Part shown: positions 1 to 12,430 of the stretch, piece by piece
Layout: each line of letters starts with the position of its first letter
How positions within the stretch are numbered: position 1 is the first letter of the stretch
Source: Lepeophtheirus salmonis
Lineage: Eukaryota; Arthropoda; Copepoda; Siphonostomatoida; Caligidae
NCBI RefSeq assembly: GCF_016086655.4
Contig: NC_052142.2
Coordinates: 6,452,422 to 6,516,421, forward strand
DNA length: 64,000 nt
Reading direction: 5' to 3'
Position numbers and translations under genes: made by a program
Notes under the pieces: model-generated
What the model saw: only the letters and a program-made list of their open reading frames with translations
Database searches by the model: none
What the model was told of the DNA's origin: nothing

Positions 1-1268
1 CAATTGTGCACAGGATAGATATATCTCTACCGATGAGATCTAACTAATTATTAATAATAAAGTAAATGTCAAAATCATAAAATTAGACAATAAATATATT
101 AATAATATTACTCCCTATTAAGAGCATCAAAAAAGATTTCCCCCCCCGTTATTTAGGTATGCTTATATAACAACATACTATTATCATGAAGGATATACAC
201 AATTGGTAATTATAATGCAATACCCAATGTAACTACCCTCGTTGTTGTGACCATTTAAACAGTTGTTTTTGCCTTTTATGAGTTTTCTGAACACCATTTC
301 TTGGAGCCCATCAACCATAGCTAAGCCTTAAGTGATAAAAAAGTAATATTTATTGACTATGTAATATTGGAAAACCTAATTATCATACCCAAGTCTTAAA
401 GCGAAGTAAGTAGTCTCAGACAAACTAGTTGCAAACCATTCAAAGCTACTACCCCCGTTGTTGTGACCATTTAAGCAGTTGTTTTTGCCCTTTACTGAGT
501 TGTGTATCATAATTCTTGATATGTTTAGCTAAAATAGAATCATATTTTATGGTTAGATTTAAAAAAAAATTGAATACTTACTGTGAGATAGTACAAAATT
601 CAGAGTTCCATTTCGATATTCGTAAATACTTTTTACTGATAACTTGATCGTCATTTGGTGTGGATGACTCAAAACATTTTTATATGTATTTCTATAAATG
701 ACATCAGTAACAACATCCTCCATTAATTTAATGATGGTTCCTCGGGAAGGGATATGTTTACCCTTGTATTTCTCCATAATTTTTTTGAACGTAGATGATT
801 AACAATGGATAAAGTTATATTACATGCAATAAGCATCGTTGTGAGATCAAAGTTAAAGGCTGACTTGATGTATTCATCGTTAAATTGATTTTATAGATGA
901 ATATCCATACTCATGTTATGAGATGATGATAATGAGTGGCGTGTAATTCTAGACAGGGGACTAAAGGCACATTTATATCGACAAATCCGACAAACCATAT
1001 GTTTCTCATCCGGTAAGTATTTTCCAAATTCCTAGGCCTCCATTTTCATAAATCCAGACAGAAGGCGACGTTATTTTAGGCATTCTATTCAGTTCTCTAT
1101 CGACTATCCCCATCTAATATTATTATATTAATATTGAATAATAAAGGCGGGAATGATAACGTTCATGATTGATAGAAGAGGATATATATTATTGAATCAA
1201 TGATGCCATAAGTATTTCTTCTCTTCTCCTCGCACGCTTTTCTATTCTTACCAAAATTATCAGCCTTA
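1..1268 (-). mobile_element. hAT-family element, copy A, cut off by the window start
   Basis: This copy runs in the same orientation as copies at 34308-36244 and 40717-42650 and opposite to the one at 51777-53707. Its outer end at 1268 carries the shared terminal motif, which on the minus strand reads TAAGGCTGATAATTTTGGTA and is followed by a GCGTGCGAGGAGAAG block. The other terminus lies outside the window. On the minus strand, 777-559 encodes a piece with EKYKGKHIPSRGTIIKLMED, which resembles CGGBP1-like proteins, themselves of hAT origin. That coding piece runs into a splice donor (ACA|GTAAGT near 590), so the element gene probably had an intron. Stops and frameshifts break the upstream finger region (about 1110-800). 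Compared with the 40717 copy it lacks a short block near 110. It is almost certainly inactive. Confidence 0.75.
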
Positions 1269-2590
1269 TTTATGTATCAACATTTTTTTTTCATTTTTTT
1301 TTTTTTTCAAATATTAACAGGCATAGCAAAAAGTACTATTGTTCGCTCTCTGTTTTGACCATAAATATATTTTCGTTTTCTTATTGGGTGTAAGTTGAGC
1401 ATTGATATAAGTGCATTTGTAAATCTTAAGCTATTTTTAATGTGCAAGTTTTTGTTGTTATTGGATACCTAAAGAATATTTTATGTTTTCTGAAGCTGTA
1501 ATTATCATTTATTAATTTTTGAGGCGAGAACATCTAACTATAAAGTATGTTTGTTGAAAGTAACACTGATAATTTGTTGGGAATAATATATGTAAGTTCT
1601 TGTTGGACTCAGAGTATAATTGAGGATTGTCAACGGAATAATTCGTGCCCATGTCCTCGCTAGATTGCTAGATTCGGAGTGGAACTTTCTTATTTCCTAT
1701 GCTGCTATCCTCCAAAGCAATTTTCATATTGTAAGGGTTACCAAGTTAATTTTTGGTTTCTTTTTTATGTACAATTATATAATACTGAAAATGCTTATGA
1801 TTTACAACCTGACATATGATAGGAACATCAAATAAGAGAAATAAACTAATATCAATCTTTTAAAATAAGCAGGTTGAATTATTAATCATGGAATACGTGT
1901 AAATCCATTCTATTTTAATAAAATTGGCAAAAGATATAAATAACATCACTATTATTATTTTATGTACACCACTGTGAAGTTTTTATTTCTGGCTCAAATA
2001 ATAAGTAATGCCATGAGTAAGTCTTTGGTATTATAGCCTAGTAAAGTACTTTCTCCATATGGAAAGACCATTTATAGTCTTCCCCTGCTCATTATTTTAT
2101 TGCAATTTTTTTAATTACAAAATATTTAAACAACGTTACAATGATGGTATTATATATTAAGGAATAATTTTCGTTATTTAATTATATTTACCTGAATGAG
2201 TGAAACCAAGTGGTTTGACAAGCAACCACAAATAGCGTACGAGCAAACTAAAAAATATGCATTATCCGTCAGGGGTGTGACTCACAGTCGCTTGGGCTAA
2301 TATCAGGCTGGATTACTAAAGGCTACTTGTATCTTTTAAGATTACGTCAACTGTTGTCTGATGCCAGTTTATTTTTCAGCTATTTTAATAATATTTCATC
2401 TTTACAAATTGCAGTATTGTATTTATAAGTTGTAAGATAGTTAAAAATTATTATTATAATTTATACCCATGAATTCTTAAATATAGAAGGGTATACTCTC
2501 GCAACCATTCGAAACAAGTATATCAAGTAGTCATTTTCACTTCACGAAGGAAATTTGACTACACTGTTTAAGTATAAGTTCATCCAAGTA
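1269..2590. other. AT-rich stretch without a recognised gene
   Basis: I see no supported coding region here. Open frames are short and lack recognisable motifs. A homopolymer T run sits near 1287-1308. Nothing resembling an RNA gene was recognised. Confidence 0.5.
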
Positions 2591-2850
2591 ATGGGGAAAC
2601 TTTGTGTTGCGCCTGGATGCCTTAGTGGCTACCTGCTAACTAAGTCTGAGAAGAAGGATCCTCCACCAGGCAAAAGATGTTTCCACATTTTCCCAAAGGA
2701 TAAGGAATGACAAAGTCATAGGATCAAAGCTCTCTCTTTTAATAATTAGCCATCAGGAGCCTTCAAAATATTCTGCTATATTTGACTCGCATTTTTAATC
2801 TTCCGACTATAAAGTTCAATCTAAGGATACGAACAACTAACGGCATAATC
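2591..2850 (+). pseudogene. THAP zinc-finger domain remnant
   Basis: An ATG at 2591 opens a frame beginning MGKLCVAPGCLSGY and continuing to FHIFPKDKE before a stop. This matches the start of a THAP domain: a Cys-x4-Cys pair near the N-terminus, then the FxFPxD stretch. After a frame change the sequence near 2786-2830 reads FDSHF-SSDYKVQSKD, which fits the His and the following Ser-Asp-Tyr region of the C2CH finger, with an in-frame stop inside. THAP domains bind DNA and occur in P-element-type transposases and in host genes derived from them. No transposase catalytic region was found downstream, so this is a broken fragment or an old duplicate of one exon. The domain call rests on motif order, with no alignment done. 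Confidence 0.7.
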
Positions 2851-3574
2851 TAATTTATGCTACCTCGCCAACATTACATGATTTAATATTCAAATGCAAA
2901 CTGAATACTACAACTAACTCAAAATCGATACAGAATGTCGTAGTAGTAGTAGGGAAATCATGTTCTAAATAATATGAAGAACGAATAATATTTTATTACT
3001 ATGGATATTCGAAAATATAGACTGGTCCCATACTGATCCACAGTCTAGATCGTATATTCGGTGATCCAATATCCGGTTTCAGTCGATTTTTTTTATTTTT
3101 TTTATTCGGTTCCTTCATGTTAATATATACATAAACAAAAAAGATAATATAAATATAATAATAATAAAGTCTAGGGCAATTACGTAAAGATACATAAAAA
3201 AACATTGTAGTTCAAATTTAATGCCCGGAGTTGAGCCACATCTACTATAATGCAAAAGCAATTCATCAAATGAAATATAATTACCAAATTAAATGTAATA
3301 CATAAAATTTAAACGATAAAATTACAAGATTTTCCTAAAATTCTTTATTATTCTATTAAAAACTCTTCCCTTGTTGGATCCCATAAATGGAATAAACTTG
3401 ATGACTTCTTATGCTATGATCCATGTATCCGTTTCAATGTTAAGAATTTTCAGCGATAAGTCCACATATCTTGCAGATGCGGTCCAAAATTATACCCCTC
3501 ACTTCATCCTCAACAATCGTTCATATGACGTCAGCCTGCTCGCAATACGAGCTTTTGAGTTTAGCAGAGCAAAG
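2851..3574. other. AT-rich spacer, no recognised gene
   Basis: A short GTA repeat lies near 2939-2953 and T-rich runs near 3088-3106. No coding region is supported. The plus-strand open frame within 3371-3658 overlaps the LINE remnant on the other strand and shows no motif. Confidence 0.4.
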
Positions 3575-4200
3575 TCAATTGCTTTTGTTTTGGAATCCAA
3601 ACAGCATAATCGCTTTCTGAAACTTTTCATCTCCACCAATCAAACTTTTTACATTTAATTTTAAAAATTGCTTCAGAATGATTAAAGACGGGCAATCTAC
3701 GAACGCGTGGGCTGTGTCATTGAATATCTTACCACACTCCTTAGAAGGCCTCAAGAACAAAATAAAATTAACAGAAATCTGTAATTCGACTGTGAATTGT
3801 CTTCTGTTATTTATTCCTTTCAACAATGACTTGATTCTGCTCTTCCAGTTTTCAAGGAGACTCAATCGTCTCCTATGTAGATCACATAATAAATCTGTCT
3901 CACCTTCAAAATTAGGCAATGCCAGTTTCAAATGCCAAGGGCATGGTATAATATAGAGACCTGAACTCCTCTTAAGAGCAAGCTAGAATCTCCAGTATTT
4001 GAATAGATATGAGGAGTGAATATCATGTGTAGCTAAAATACCGTTGCTAATAGACTGTTCGTCCAAAACAGATGGATCCTTTAATTTCCTAAAGAAAAAC
4101 TTCTTACTCAGATTTTTCCGAACAATATCTACTCTTCGGTCCAATTTTGTTCCAATTGTAGCCCATAATTTTGAAACCGAAGTTTTAAACGGAAATCAGT
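3575..4200 (-). pseudogene. LINE (non-LTR retrotransposon) 3' end remnant
   Basis: On the minus strand an open stretch ends at 3575. It contains ECGKIFNDTAHAFVDCPSL near its C-terminus, the Cys...His...Cys pattern typical of the region after the reverse transcriptase in LINE ORF2 proteins (roughly Cys-x-...-H-x-F-x-x-C-P). The same frame continues upstream to about 4160 with one internal stop near 3985. It reads, in part, LDRRVDIVRKNLSKKFFFRK. No reverse transcriptase catalytic motif is present, so the copy is 5' truncated, as is usual for LINEs. The lineage cannot be assigned from this piece alone. Confidence 0.55.
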
Positions 4201-4489
4201 GTAGTAAAACCACTTTATAGAAGACTAAATAGGACCCAACCCCAATTCTAATACATAGATATTAATATACCCAAAAAAAAAAAACATGTTGGAAAAACTA
4301 TATTTTAGAATAATATAACTCTTCTTCGCTCAAAGATATCTACCAACAGCTGAAGAAAACAAATCCTTTTTCAATATAGATTCAGATTGTGTATTCAGTT
4401 AGGTATAATCAGATATCAGATCGGTAGTTATAATATAGGTCGGTGTTAGGAGCATAGTCTTTCTTGTTTTAAGATTGAATTATTTATTT

Positions 4490-4645
4490 TTACAATGAGT
4501 CCTTAAGGTTCTACTACTGATAGTCCAAAGGAGCGGTCCCAAGTACTGATAGGACTGGTCCTAAGACTAAACTGAATAAGTAAGGGTTGACACAACACTA
4601 CTTCCAACCAATAAGAAAACTAAAAGAGGGATACCTTTTTATTAG
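4490..4645 (-). repeat. Dispersed repeat shared with 26615-26755
   Basis: The reverse complement of this stretch matches the plus strand at 26615-26755 closely. Shared segments include TTATTGGTTGGAAGTAGTGT and GGGACCGCTCCTTTGGACTA. At 26615 the repeat sits immediately upstream of the Gypsy gag remnant. Here it stands alone, in the opposite orientation. It may be an LTR or leader fragment, or an unrelated short element into which the Gypsy inserted. Confidence 0.7.
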
Positions 4646-5249
4646 TCTTCTATAGCTGTCGATATATAAATCAAGAAAAAAGCAAAATGACGTAATAAAT
4701 ATCAATTTTATGTTACATAGTTATGACGTTATTTCGCATCTCTACTTCAATATCGACTGGCAACGCTAATAATTTAAATCTATTGAATGAGAGAGTAATA
4801 CCGATATCCCATAAAATTTGAATTCTTATTTACAATCACCGGGAGAAGGTTTTTGTTTACTTCTCTATATATATGATGATAATTTAATTTATTTCTTTTA
4901 TCTTAATCATATTCAAGGCATATGTAACAAATTTAAATGGTTAAAAATAAAATTTAATATTATCTTTAAATTTTTAATGGGAAAAAAAAAATCATTTTGT
5001 ATTATCAATTTTTTTAATATTATAACAAAGAAAGGTTGAATATAATTATAATGTATATGCATATTATAGATTAATAATCTTCAGTTACAAAATATATCTC
5101 TAAATAGAAAAGGCGCACTTTTCAATCTTACAAAGAAATTATTAGTCTGGTTGTAGTTGTTAATGTAAGTACAATAATTTAAAACTTTCACTTCATAATA
5201 ATAAAGGAACAATGTGCCCGCTTTTAATTTCTGTTAAATGATGTAGTGT
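4646..5249. other. AT-rich spacer, no recognised gene
   Basis: Only short AT-driven open frames occur here, including one at 4818-5039 rich in Lys, Asn, Ile and Phe with no motif. No gene is supported. Confidence 0.4.
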
Positions 5250-5488
5250 TATAAATAATAAGATCATTAAAACTTAGTATCCAATATGTACAATTTAACA
5301 AATATATCGCAACAAATTTATCCATCGTTTAATAATATGGTTAATATTCCTAACTTGGAAGGAACAATCATATATGGAAAAGAGAGTGAAAATGAAATAT
5401 TTCTTCCTTATCTGAAATCTTTAGATGATAGCTCAAAAAATTACGAAAATATACATAGACACGTCCATAAAAAAGCTGAGCAAATTGG
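5250..5488 (+). CDS. Candidate first coding exon of an unrecognised gene
   Basis: An ATG at 5286 opens 67 codons beginning MYNLTNISQQIYPSFNNM and ending in HKKAEQIG. The frame runs into GG|GTAAAT at 5488/5489, which would be a splice donor leaving phase 2. Without splicing, the next codon is a stop. A TATAAATA box lies at 5250-5257, about 30 bp ahead of the ATG, so a transcription start just before the ATG would be expected. Residue use is mixed and polar (Glu, Asp, Ser, His, Lys), less biased than random frames in this AT-rich DNA. No domain was recognised and no following exon was identified. A chance open frame remains possible. Confidence 0.35.
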
Positions 5489-5492
5489 GTAA

Positions 5493-8400
5493 ATCATTTT
5501 AATTATTTAATTACTTTTAATAATATGAATATAAGTATTATATATATTTATTTTCTAAAATGGCTGAAACTTTGGTGAATAACTGTCAATAGACGCTAAA
5601 TAAATCCTACTAGCTGGTTTTACTGTGGGGTAACCTTTCATAAATAGATCTTTGATAGTTTGTTTACTTTGACGCATAAAACGTCATAAATATATACATG
5701 TTTTTAATCATAAATTTAATTACATTTTCTTAAATACATTACAAAAAAATTGACCAATAATGTTCTAGAGGGTTTTAAATATAGTGGCATTGCAAAAATT
5801 TAAGAAAAAGTCCCAATATAAAGCTTCAATTAATAAATCAAATGCCCTCCGAATTGGCTTTGACGAAAAATGACAATACCAATTAATAGAGATTTTTTTT
5901 AAACATTAGGAACCTTGAACATTTTTATATTTATTAGTGAAAAAAAGTCAGTTTTCATGAGATGAAGTAGTTTGTAGCCACTAATGAATAAAGTGCAATG
6001 AATTGTAGATTTGCATGGTACTTTAGGGGAAACATCACCCCTTCCAGTTGTCAGAGAAAATTTTTATAAGCATTTAAGGAAAATAGAACATTTTTTTATT
6101 CATTAGGGAAAAAAATATATAAATTGGTTTGATGGAATCATTTCTGATGAGATGAAAAATTTATTGTCCCTAAGTAAAGATAAAGACTATTTTTGTATCT
6201 TCAAATTATATGAAGATTTTTAAATTTATTAAATTAATAGATTAGAAAACGTCTAATCTCATATTTAAAAGTTATTGTCCCTCTGTTAATGTGCAAGATA
6301 ATAGGAAACGCGAGATAAATAGTTACTGGAAATAGAAGTGTGAATTAACTATGAAGTGTATTTTGAATTCATTGTATGTATCTCGATCGAAAAATGATTG
6401 TATTAAATATTTTAATTGTATCTATAATATTGTAGCAAGTAAATGTGCATTTCTTTTCTGTATTCTGGGTAAAATATTATTCTTACAGCACTAATTTTTT
6501 TTTCTGTGAAGGTGTATAAAAAAAATCATATTTTTGTATGTTACAAAGTCTGAAAAAGTCAAAATATGAATTTGAAAATAGGCTCTTACATTTGTTTATG
6601 GACTGTTTCTTCCCATAAAATATCTCGATCATTAAAATCCATAGGCTATTCACTTACAAATACACTTAAAAACCAGCTTCATAGTATATATTAGTCTTCC
6701 TCTATCCTTATTGATAGTGAAGAGAGTAAAATTAGCAAATTATAACTAATTTGTACAGAGCACATAACAAGAAAACCATTTTTCAATTTTGATAATCATC
6801 TCTTTTGGTTCCATATTATAGTATTACTACTCAAGAATAACTTTCAAATAAGTTATGATGTTATGAATTGCATCAACGATCTTAATTTTATTTGATCTCA
6901 CAATAGACAAAAAACTTGAGACTGGATATTATTATGATTTTGATAAAGATAAAAATTATACCCATGATTTAAAAAAACTAAGAATTTGGATATTTGAGAA
7001 ATTGTTGAGTTGATTGGAGGATTGAAACGCTTATATTCATTCATCTAATAATTCCAATAATTTACTATGTCTTACAATATAAGATTATCAATTCGTATTT
7101 CATATTTTGCAAGATGAAGGCTTGTGTTTCCAGTAGAAAGATTGATGGTACTATGTCAGTTTTAGTTTGCTTAGTTTTAATAGGGCATGACATGTAGAAC
7201 GGCAGGATTAGTTATCTTATAGCTCGTCTTCAAGGTCCTACTTCAAAAATTTAATGAGCCCTCACTTGAATTGTAATTTTTAAACAATAGTATCTTAAGA
7301 TTTTGGAGAGTCACTCCCATTCATTCAGCTTACAACACAGTATTATTCAGAGTAGAGAAAAAGTCTTTATACTGCAAGTCTACGTTGAATCTCAAGTCAT
7401 GTCTAAGTCCTTGAATATTTTCATCGAATCCTCAAATGTTATTCAAGCTCATTTCAAGTTCTAAACTATAATATAGGATCTACAGTGTTAAGGCCTTTCG
7501 TTCGTCCATATTATACTAGTTTTGTAGTCGAAGTCGAGTCGCAAGACTTAGCTACGGAGTTCAAGTAAAGTCTTGAGTCTTTGATTGGGAGAGCGTCTTC
7601 AAAATATAAACTCGAGTCGCAAGTTCCTACTCCTGGCAATAAATGACCATTGTATCTAAAATTATAAATGTATTATTATATTATTAATTATTATAAATAA
7701 TAAATAAATTAAAAGTATAACGGAAAACTCCTTTTCTCTTTGGGGGGAAATTCAAATAAGTAAAAATGAAAGAAAATTTTTTTATTTTTTTTCCCCACAG
7801 CAATTTTAGAGTGTGAGATGCAAGGTGACTCTATATTAGAAGATGCCGATAAGATATTTATTTACTTTTGTTTACTGGCAATTTTGATGACGTCACAGAG
7901 GAGCCAATTTAGTACAAAATTCGACAAAGCAAATTGTATTAATGAATAATGTAGTATTTTATTTTCTTATCAGACAATACTATTATTGCAAATTTTACAA
8001 TTTAACGATTTTGGTACTAAAATTATTTTAAAAAAATAATTAAAACTTGTTTTGAATGAAAAATAAGTTAGAACATAAATTTTCATATAAATATACAAAA
8101 ATAGTGGACATCTGATAGATTTGTACAGGTTATCACAGCACAAACATGCCTAGTACCTGTAAAAGAGGATATAATTCTTGGAATAATATGAGTTAACACT
8201 TAACACTAGTCAGTAACACTGACTTAGCTCTGTTGTGACGTCATCGAAAAAGTAAAGAACTAACGTCAACCATACTGCTTTTCAAGTTTCCTATCGACAC
8301 ACCATATATCAAGTCACCTTGGTTAGACGTGATTCATCCCTCTTCATTATTTCCCAGCTGTAATCTATGGATTTACTATTTTATCTGAATTAACTTAGTG

Positions 8401-11400
8401 AGTTCTATAAAGGAAATAAAAATTTCAATATGTCATTAGGGAAAATAACAAAAAATGATATAGTGACCTTATCTGTGGTATAGTAAAAAGTAACATCTTA
8501 GACCAAAAAAAAAAAAAAAAAAAAAAAAGGATATCAATATGGTATCATTGGTAGAGTGCGGTCAAAGGATGTATTTACCCAAGAAATTGGGTGAACTTTT
8601 GAAATTTTTCATGTTAGGTTTTCATATCTTAGCTATCCATTTCACATCTATAGCAATAATTTATAATTGAAAAATAATATAGAAAATTTCAATTAAAAAA
8701 ACGAAAGGCATAGTGTATCATAATTTTCTGTGCAATATATATATATATAGCTTATCTTTTTATAAAAACCAACATTTTTATACTTAAGTGAATTATTACA
8801 AAATTTACCTTTTTGTTTTAAAGTCCAAATAGAAAAAAATTATTAGATATAATTTTATTATATGAAGAATATCCACGTTTATTTTATATCGCGGAAAAAA
8901 GCAATATCTTCATCTGAAAACAGATAAATCGGTGATAGAGAAAGAGTGTGTATCTAGTACACAGAGTAATAAGATTAGAAAAAGTGAGGAACAACTAATT
9001 GAAACAGTTTTGAAGTACGCCACATTTATTGTTGGCAAAGTCATATATTAATTACATTTTACTTATATTAGCTCTGTTAGAAACTACATAAAAAGGGGAT
9101 TTTTCCTTTTTTCCCTCTCAAATGGTAAATCGATTATCTCAGATTCCTATTCAATCAAACTATATCAGAATAATAACTCTTGTTATTGTTTGATTAAGAA
9201 ACATGGTGAATTATCCTTCCATATTTGAATGTCATAATGGGATTGACAAACATAAGGACTTACCTTTTACCTTTCTTTACCTAACCCAAAAATGCATAAA
9301 AAATATATTAAGTATTTATACAGTTAAGCAAACAGAGGGAAAAATTCCACTATGGCTCTAAGAATATGTGTTCCAAACAATGGGTATCCTTAATATGTTC
9401 AGCTGCGATGATTGACTATTCTACTAGAGTATTTCAATGATTGGTCCACTCTATCCATCATAACCACATATTTAATAATTCTGTTTGTAAAACTGGTTCT
9501 GTTATCCATTGCTTTTATCCTGTTTGTCATTTATTAGTGTACATGTTTTTTTTAGACAGTTTTACTTTAATTAGTTTAATGATGTAGCTTATCGTACATA
9601 TAAATGTTAATTATGTACGTATAATAATGTTTGGTAATCATTAAATGGAAAAAAAAAAAACTTAATTAAATTTATCATTTTTAAATGTTTATTTTTAATT
9701 TATTATACAAAATGTTTGAAATTCTTTATTCAATTCACTAGTACTTGAATAACTGATCACGAATAAGTAATTAATTTTTTTACTAAGGTGTACCGATATA
9801 TCGGAATTGGCAAGAATTGGCCTTTTTGAAGTCTTGCAATCGGCTCCACCGATAACAATGCATAATTATTTATATAGATAATATAACATATTTGAATTCA
9901 TTTTTGGAGACAAATTACGGTTACAAATCAATAAAATAGATAGATTGGACGACATCGTTCCGACAAATCAAAAAAATATATATACATCTATACATATTTG
10001 TTGGTTTGTACAGGAAATTTACATGAAAGTAACCATTTAGAAATAATCACATTTTTAGAGCTCAATACATTTGAATTGTATCATGAGTTGTTCAAAAAGT
10101 TTGTAACGGTAAGAGTTGGATTGAGTGATTTACTCTGAAACAATTATTTAACTTCTTCACTAGTTATTTCTTTTTTGAACGTAGGTTGAAATAATATTGT
10201 TTATTAGTCAATATCATTTGAGTCAAGTTGGGGTCATCAGTATCCGTCCCGGTTCCATTAAAAAAGATGAGTACGACCTCAAGCACTGGTGTATCCATAT
10301 TTCAATTCCTAGGGAAAGCATTTTAAACTAAGTTAGTTGCTGGATACAGTTCAAGACCATTTGATCTAATCTGGGCCGAACCAGTAAAATAATAAAAATT
10401 GTCTTTGGCTAGTGTTGCAAGTATTTTTTTTTTTTTTAGCAGTGAGGCAGTTGAAATTAGATAAAAGGCCAATGGGTGAACTCCCTCATATGAGCAAACC
10501 AGAAATTAATTGAATCCTGAACACGGTGAATATTTAACTTTGTAAAGTTTAAATTAATTGACAGCTAATTATCATGGATAATTTGATATATTTGTTTCCT
10601 ATCCGTAATTAATAGAAAGTTTAACTTTGAAAAACGAAAACAATTTTGTTATTTGTTGATGAAATTACACTATACATAATAAGGAATTAGTATTACAATT
10701 GGTATCAGAATCGTTCATAAAGATGGTACCAGAAACAGAATTGGTTGTAAATTTGGTATCTGTACATCCTTAATATTTTTATCAAATCTGGTTTTCGTGA
10801 ATATCCTATTCGAATTTCTGGAGTATTTTTTCCCCCATTTTTAAATGTTTGAGGCAACTTTTGAATAATATATTTTTCGTACTTGTAAAAACAAAAAAAT
10901 TATGGAGAATTATGCCATTGAAAAAATAACCCCAAATAACTATTTCATTTTTTAAATATTGTAATAAGATGCTACAGAAATTGAAATACAATATTGTATT
11001 TTCATAATCTAAAATTTTATGATCCATATGCATCCTTCGGTACAATTTTTTTTTCTTTTCTCTCCAATATATCTCACCATTCTGCACAACTATATTTTAA
11101 TTCTTGAGGGATGTAGTGAGCAGGGAGAACATTTCTCAGTGTTTAAAACAGAATACGTTAGATTCATTTCGGCCAAAGGTAGTTAGACAAAAATAAAAAA
11201 GAAAGAAGGGAAAATGTAGCGCAGAACGCTTCAGAGATTAAATAGAGCAGAAAGGAAGGATAGAGGGAAATGTATGAAAAATAAATTTAAAAAATTAAAT
11301 GTCCTGAGCATCCCTTTGACCTGTCTCGGATAAAAAGTAGCATCATTTAGGATGATTCACTTATGGATAGTGGGGAAAAAGGCTATTCAAAAATAGGTGA

Positions 11401-11439
11401 TTAGCAACAAAGGGATATAGTTTTTCCCAATCGCGGAAA
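5493..11439. other. Long AT-rich stretch without a recognised gene
   Basis: About 6 kb with no supported coding region on either strand. It contains a poly(A) run near 8503-8528, an (AT) microsatellite near 8736-8748, and a degenerate inverted-repeat element at about 7820-8325 listed separately. A Lys/Phe/Ile-rich open frame on the minus strand at 11087-10806 has no motif and looks like a chance frame. Confidence 0.45.
7820..8325. repeat. Possible MITE: degenerate terminal inverted repeats with two TGACGTCA palindromes
   Basis: The left part near 7822-7905 (starting CAAGGTGACT) is matched in reverse complement by the right part near 8225-8320. Both arms carry CAAGGTGACT near the outer edge and a perfect TGACGTCA octamer further in, at 7888-7895 and 8236-8243. 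The spacing differs by a few bases and the middle of the arms is poorly conserved. A non-autonomous DNA transposon is the simplest reading. The octamer equals a consensus cAMP-response element, but that may be incidental. Confidence 0.35.
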
Positions 11440-12430
11440 TATGAGTGAATTCCAGACCTTAGTAATATCATACTTGGCTATGGCACTGCAATCAATATGA
11501 TGACAAAGTCATGAATCAACGTAACCTTTTACTATCCATCATAGATATAAATGTCTGTCTAGGGTAAAGAAATGTAGCTCTCTGGAGTAACTGGAAATGA
11601 ATTAGTGGAAATGGAAAGTTAAACATTTTAAAAACTGGAAAGTACAGTTCGACACTACATTGAAGCAACATCAGGAATATACTGTCTAGAATGCAAAAAT
11701 AAATATATCCAAAAGTTAGAAATGAACTCATGGTATGCTGTGCAGAAGAAATTAAAGATACTCTTAAAAACTATATCAAAACAGTGCAAATCTAATTTTT
11801 TTTACCTGACAAATCTATGGATGTAAGTAGAATGGAGCAACAGTTCCATGTTCCATATGTGAATGGGAAGGGAGATAGTTTCAAAAAAAGAGTATTTGAG
11901 TCCACCCTTTCCCTCTAAAAGATGTAAAGACAGTAATTATGCTGCAACAGACGAAGTAGGGACTTTTCACTGAGATTTTATAAGGGAAATATTATGATAG
12001 AACATCTACAATAAAAGACAGTGTGAGTGAAGATAAAAGATAATCCGCAATTTTAATTCAAATGTAATATACAATCCACTGCAAAAGCCATGTATTTAAT
12101 TTAATGGTAGTGCATAGTTGTTCAGATATTTTTATAGTGAGGAATAGAATGTCTTTCATTAAGGAAATTACAGTTTTGTCCAAGTTCTTTGTTCCAAAAA
12201 TGTGTTTTGGAAGATTACTCCAGTAAAGAGGGACCAGCAAGAAGAACATCAGAGATACCACTCATGAATGACACTAGATGGAGCAGGAGGTCAACCACGA
12301 TAAGGGCATTTATAGTAAAGTTAACTGCACTGCATTCTATTCTGAAACGATGTATTTGGAAAACCTTTTATACCTGGAAAGCCATAGTATGGAGTGATTC
12401 AGCCAACTGTGAGGCCCAATGAAATACTTG
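11440..12430 (+). pseudogene. hAT transposase remnant (ZMYM1-like, DUF4371 type)
   Basis: Successive plus-strand frames match the usual order of a DUF4371-type hAT transposase. Near 11445 is SEFQTLVISYLAMALQS. Near 11515-11590 is LLSIIDINVCLG followed by NVALWSN. Near 11700-11770 is KVRNELMVCCAEEIKDTL. Near 11805-11850 is PDKSMDVSRMEQQFHV, at the place where the family has its D-x-[ST]-x-D-v-S-x-x-E-Q motif. Near 12262-12320 is MNDTRWSRRSTTIRAF, matching the family's T-R-W-x-x-R segment. At least four stops or frameshifts separate these pieces, so it cannot be functional. The C-terminal dimerisation part was not found. Terminal repeats were not identified. Confidence 0.65.

Noticed and set aside
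3678..3956. 92-codon plus-strand frame
   Set aside because: It is antisense to the LINE C-terminal remnant at 3575-4200.
11516..11731. Minus-strand open frame, also 12261-12058
   Set aside because: Antisense to the hAT (DUF4371-type) remnant, whose motif order is on the plus strand.
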